From assembly GCF_944324615.1 (NCBI RefSeq), contig NZ_CALUWY010000006.1, positions 1 through 64,000 of the forward strand: 64,000 nucleotides of DNA, in the 5' to 3' direction. The position numbers were made by a program, and so were the translations under genes. Each line of letters opens with the position of its first letter. Within the stretch, counting starts at the first letter, position 1. Below are positions 61,129-64,000 of this stretch, piece after piece. This stretch comes from an uncultured Mailhella sp. Lineage in GTDB: Bacteria > Desulfobacterota > Desulfovibrionia > Desulfovibrionales > Desulfovibrionaceae. The notes beneath the pieces are model-generated. The model was not told the origin of the DNA and made no database searches. It was given only the letters and a program-made list of their open reading frames with translations.

Positions 61129-61146
61129 GTCCGCTTCTGATCTCTG

Positions 61147-61180
61147 AAGGGCCGCTTCCTTGTGAGGCGGCCCTTTTTTT
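61147..61180 (+). terminator. Intrinsic terminator of pheST
   Basis: A 9-bp stem, 61147-61155 with 61167-61175, followed by T to 61180. The remaining 350 bases to the peptidase gene show no supported gene. Confidence 0.88.
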
Positions 61181-61534
61181 GTGCCGGATGAGCGGCGTTA
61201 TCCTGCGCTGCAATACTTTGTCACGAAAAAGGAGGGAAAAAATGATGGCGAAAAGAGAAAGTCTGTGCCACAGGTAAGGGGAAACGGCCGCCCGGCCTGC
61301 AACCTTTCCGAGGCGCATGATCCTGTTCAGGCTTTTGCGCCGCCTTCACGGATGCCGGAACGGATTCCGGCGGAAGCTGCGGGGTGCGGGCCATTTTCCG
61401 CCTGCCCGAAGATGCAGAGGAAAGGCAGCAGAGACGGCCGGAGTGTGTCATGTCGTGCGGCGGAGTTTCCGCCGTGTTGCCGGAGCGTGTGGCTCCGGTT
61501 CTCTCCCCTGATTTTGTGATTGTGAGAGGTTTTC

Positions 61535-64000
61535 ATGCAATTTCTCAGATTCTGCGCCGGAGTGGCGCTGTCGTTCTGCCTGGCGGTGGGCGGCTCGGGG
61601 TCGGCCTTTGCCGTTTCCGACATCCAGACCTTCCGCCTGGAAAACGGCCTTACCGTGCTCATCAAGGAAGACCGGCGTTTCCCGCTGGTTTCGGTGCGCC
61701 TTTTCGTGAAGGCCGGTTCCGCATGGGAAAAGCCTGAGGAAGCCGGAATGAGCCATCTTCTGGAGCACATGGTCTTCAAGGGCTCCAAAACCAGCGGCCC
61801 CGGCGTGGACAAGCGTGTGGAAAACGCGGGCGGCTCCATGAACGCCTATACTTCCTATGACATGACCACCTACCTGACCGATCTTCCCGCTGCAAAGTGG
61901 AAGGACGCCATGACCGCCGTGCGTGACCTGGCCTTCGATCCGCTGCTCAGGCAGGAGGATCTGGACGCGGAACGCGAGGTGGTCATTGCGGAAAAGAAGC
62001 AGCGCGGCGACAACCCCGTGACGAAGCTGTTTCAGAAGGCTCTGGCCCACACCCTGAAAGGCACGCCCTATGAATCGCCCGTCATCGGCAACGAAAAGGC
62101 CCTGCGCGGCGTGACGCCCGACATGATGCGCGATTATATCCGGCGCCATTACGACCCGCGCGACATGGTGCTTTCCGTGGCGGGCGATATCAGCGCCGGG
62201 GACGTGGTGGAAGAGGCGAAGCTGCTTTTCGGCTCCTACGTCAACCACAACGTGCGCAGAATGGAACCTTCCATTGACCCGGAAACGCTGCGGCACGGCC
62301 TTACGGTGGACGTGGAGAAGGGGCCCTGGGACAAGGCCTTCCTTTCCCTTTCCTTCCCTCTGCCGGGCATGCGGCATGAGCTTCTGCCCGCCGCCGACGT
62401 GCTGGCCCATCTTCTTGCCGGTGACGACACCGCGATTCTGCCCGTGCGCTTCCGCATTGAAAAGCCCGTGGTGGACAGCGTGAACGCCTCTGCCATGACG
62501 TTCGAGCGCGCGGGGACCTTCTTCGTCATCGCACAGCTTGACGCGGACAAGGTGGAGGAATTTCTGCGCGACATGGGCAGAACGTTCGCAACCCTGAAGG
62601 CTTCCGATTTCAGCGACGAGGCGCTTGCCCGCGCCCGCCTCAACCTTGAGGACAATTACCTGCGCGGACTGGAGAACATTGCCAGCATCGCGGAAACCAT
62701 GGGTTCGGAATATTTCTACGATCCCGCGAGTCTCGGCGGGGAGCGCTACCTTGCCGCCGTGCGCGGCGTGAGCCGCGACGACATCCAGCAGGTGCTGGAT
62801 CTCTGGCTGCGTCCCGAGGGGCTGACCATAGCCGCGCTTGTGCCGGAGAAGGCGGGAAAGACCGCTCCGCTTGATGACGCTTCGGCAAAGGCCGCCCTTG
62901 TGCAGGGCTGGCCCGAAGCGGGAAAGGCCGTGGCAAAGGATGAGAAGGGCGACAGGGCCGGCGAGGCCCTGAAGAGCGAAATCGTGAATCTCGGCGAAGG
63001 CCGCACGCTGGTGCTTCTGCCCGACCGTTCCCTGCCCTATGTTTCCGCCACGCTGAGCTTCTCCGGCGGGGAACTGCTCGCTGCCGACGAACAGGAAGGT
63101 CTGGCCGCGCTTACGGCGGCCGTGCTGACCACGGGCACGGAAAAGCGCAGTCTGAACGACATCAACGTCTACCTTTCCGACAGGGCCTCCGGCCTTTCGG
63201 CCGGAAGCGGCATGCGTTCCTTCAGCATGCAGATGGACGCGCCCGCACGCTTTGCGCCCGAAGTCTTTGCCCTCATGAAGGAAGTGCTGGAAAAGCCCGC
63301 CTTCCGTGATGAAGACGTGGAAAGGCAGAAGCGTGAACAGATAGCGGGTATCGTGAGCAGCGAACAGGACGCCATGGGCCTGCTCGGCCGCAACATGCGC
63401 CGTTTCCTCTTCGGCAAGGGGGCCTATGCCCACAGAAGCGAGGGCGATCCGGCCAGACTTGCGACCTTTACGGCAAAGGACACGGAGGCGTTCTGGAACA
63501 GGCAGAAGCAGATGCCGTGGGTGCTTTCCGTGGCGGGCGACTTCAACAGGGAAGAGGTGGAGAAGTTTGCCGCCTCCCTGCCTGCGCCTTCTCAGAAGGC
63601 GCTCAAGAGCGAGGCGCCTGCATGGAACAAGGAACGCACCCTGAGCATGACGCTGCCGGGCCGCAATCAGGCCGTGTACCTCATGCTCTTCCCCACGGTG
63701 GGCACCGAATCTTCCGACAGGGCGGCGCTTCGCCTGCTTTCCGAATGTCTGGGCGGTTTCACCGGCAAGCTTTATCAGGAACTGCGGGAAAAGCAGAGCC
63801 TCGGGTATTCCGTCTTTCCCGTGGACTGGTCCGGGCCGGATACGGGCTTTCTCGCCTTCGGCATCGTGGCCTCGCCCGAGAATCTGGACAAGGCCCGCAC
63901 GTCCTTTGAAGCCATTGTCCGCGACCTGCAGCAGAACCTTCTGCCTGCGGAAACGCTGGAAAGGGCCAAGGCCGTGGCCGAGGCCGACTATTACCGTGCA
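61535..64000 (+). CDS. M16 family zinc metallopeptidase, incomplete at the right edge
   Basis: Frame open from the ATG at 61535 to the window end, at least 822 residues. AGAGG lies upstream. A signal peptide (MQFLRFCAGVALSFCLAVGG, cleavage near residue 26) places it in the periplasm. The first M16 domain carries the inverted zinc motif HLLEH (H74-H78) and E153 in VVIAEKK as the third ligand; the second domain (from about 480) has no zinc motif and ends with GFTGKLYQELREKQSLGYSVFP, the substrate-binding R/Y region. Two-domain M16 proteins degrade peptides, or act in pairs. Nothing is known of its downstream gene here. Confidence 0.9.
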   Translation, partial: MQFLRFCAGVALSFCLAVGGSGSAFAVSDIQTFRLENGLTVLIKEDRRFPLVSVRLFVKAGSAWEKPEEAGMSHLLEHMVFKGSKTSGPGVDKRVENAGGSMNAYTSYDMTTYLTDLPAAKWKDAMTAVRDLAFDPLLRQEDLDAEREVVIAEKKQRGDNPVTKLFQKALAHTLKGTPYESPVIGNEKALRGVTPDMMRDYIRRHYDPRDMVLSVAGDISAGDVVEEAKLLFGSYVNHNVRRMEPSIDPETLRHGLTVDVEKGPWDKAFLSLSFPLPGMRHELLPAADVLAHLLAGDDTAILPVRFRIEKPVVDSVNASAMTFERAGTFFVIAQLDADKVEEFLRDMGRTFATLKASDFSDEALARARLNLEDNYLRGLENIASIAETMGSEYFYDPASLGGERYLAAVRGVSRDDIQQVLDLWLRPEGLTIAALVPEKAGKTAPLDDASAKAALVQGWPEAGKAVAKDEKGDRAGEALKSEIVNLGEGRTLVLLPDRSLPYVSATLSFSGGELLAADEQEGLAALTAAVLTTGTEKRSLNDINVYLSDRASGLSAGSGMRSFSMQMDAPARFAPEVFALMKEVLEKPAFRDEDVERQKREQIAGIVSSEQDAMGLLGRNMRRFLFGKGAYAHRSEGDPARLATFTAKDTEAFWNRQKQMPWVLSVAGDFNREEVEKFAASLPAPSQKALKSEAPAWNKERTLSMTLPGRNQAVYLMLFPTVGTESSDRAALRLLSECLGGFTGKLYQELREKQSLGYSVFPVDWSGPDTGFLAFGIVASPENLDKARTSFEAIVRDLQQNLLPAETLERAKAVAEADYYRA

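Overview
The window looks like chromosome of an anaerobic Desulfovibrionaceae-type bacterium, possibly a gut member. This is inferred from an outer-membrane porin of the Desulfovibrio homotrimeric type, a di-Mop molbindin, a molybdate transporter followed by a DUF364 gene, cysteine desulfidase, and GC-rich core genes. I ran no database search. Motifs and coordinates were read by hand, and genus-level assignment is not possible.

Positions 1 to about 11,270 form an accessory, lower-GC island: an Api92/YubB-like gene cut by an in-frame amber codon, a small paired-CxxC gene, a reverse transcriptase cassette, an HTH protein, a membrane protein, a small secreted protein, a second SSB, and a Ycf46-like AAA ATPase that appears frameshifted in its Walker A motif. 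The most interesting locus is 1776-7403. There a predicted 114-nt structured RNA (a 12-bp closing stem around three hairpins) lies 23 nt before a group-II-like reverse transcriptase with an FADD active site. It is followed by a NERD nuclease / UvrD-like helicase / methyltransferase-like fusion and a DUF1848 protein with a C-terminal CX3CX2C motif, and the unit ends at a perfect intrinsic terminator. The last two genes overlap by 4 nt. I do not recognise this combination as a named system; an RNA-templated defence system is the working hypothesis.

Positions 11,274 to 24,000 hold signalling and metal genes: a PAS-GGDEF protein, a molbindin, a major porin, an XRE regulator opposite a degenerate OmpR-type regulator, a ygiW-qseB-qseC-like operon with a PmrA/QseB-type direct repeat upstream, and a minus-strand modABC-DUF364 operon.

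Positions 24,441 to 34,302 hold a complete minus-strand carbon-phosphorus lyase operon, phnCDE-DUF1045-phnGHIJKLMN, with an intrinsic terminator between phnD and phnE. Next come an ArsR regulator with a split ArsP-like permease, a ubiD-ubiX decarboxylase pair, and a DUF1538 membrane protein coupled to a double-PII-domain protein that has an internal ribosome binding site.

Positions 41,146 to 64,000 are mainly core metabolism and translation: a TSUP exporter opposite an AraC regulator, gpsA, a cysteine operon (small protein-cysK-cysE), a GT9 glycosyltransferase, leuCD and leuB, cysteine desulfidase with a dicarboxylate-type symporter, tRNA-Val(GAC), thrS-infC-rpmI-rplT, pheS-pheT, and an M16 peptidase that runs off the right edge. 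infC probably starts at an AUA codon. Cysteine synthesis and cysteine breakdown genes lie within 10 kb of each other, which fits a sulfidogenic lifestyle.
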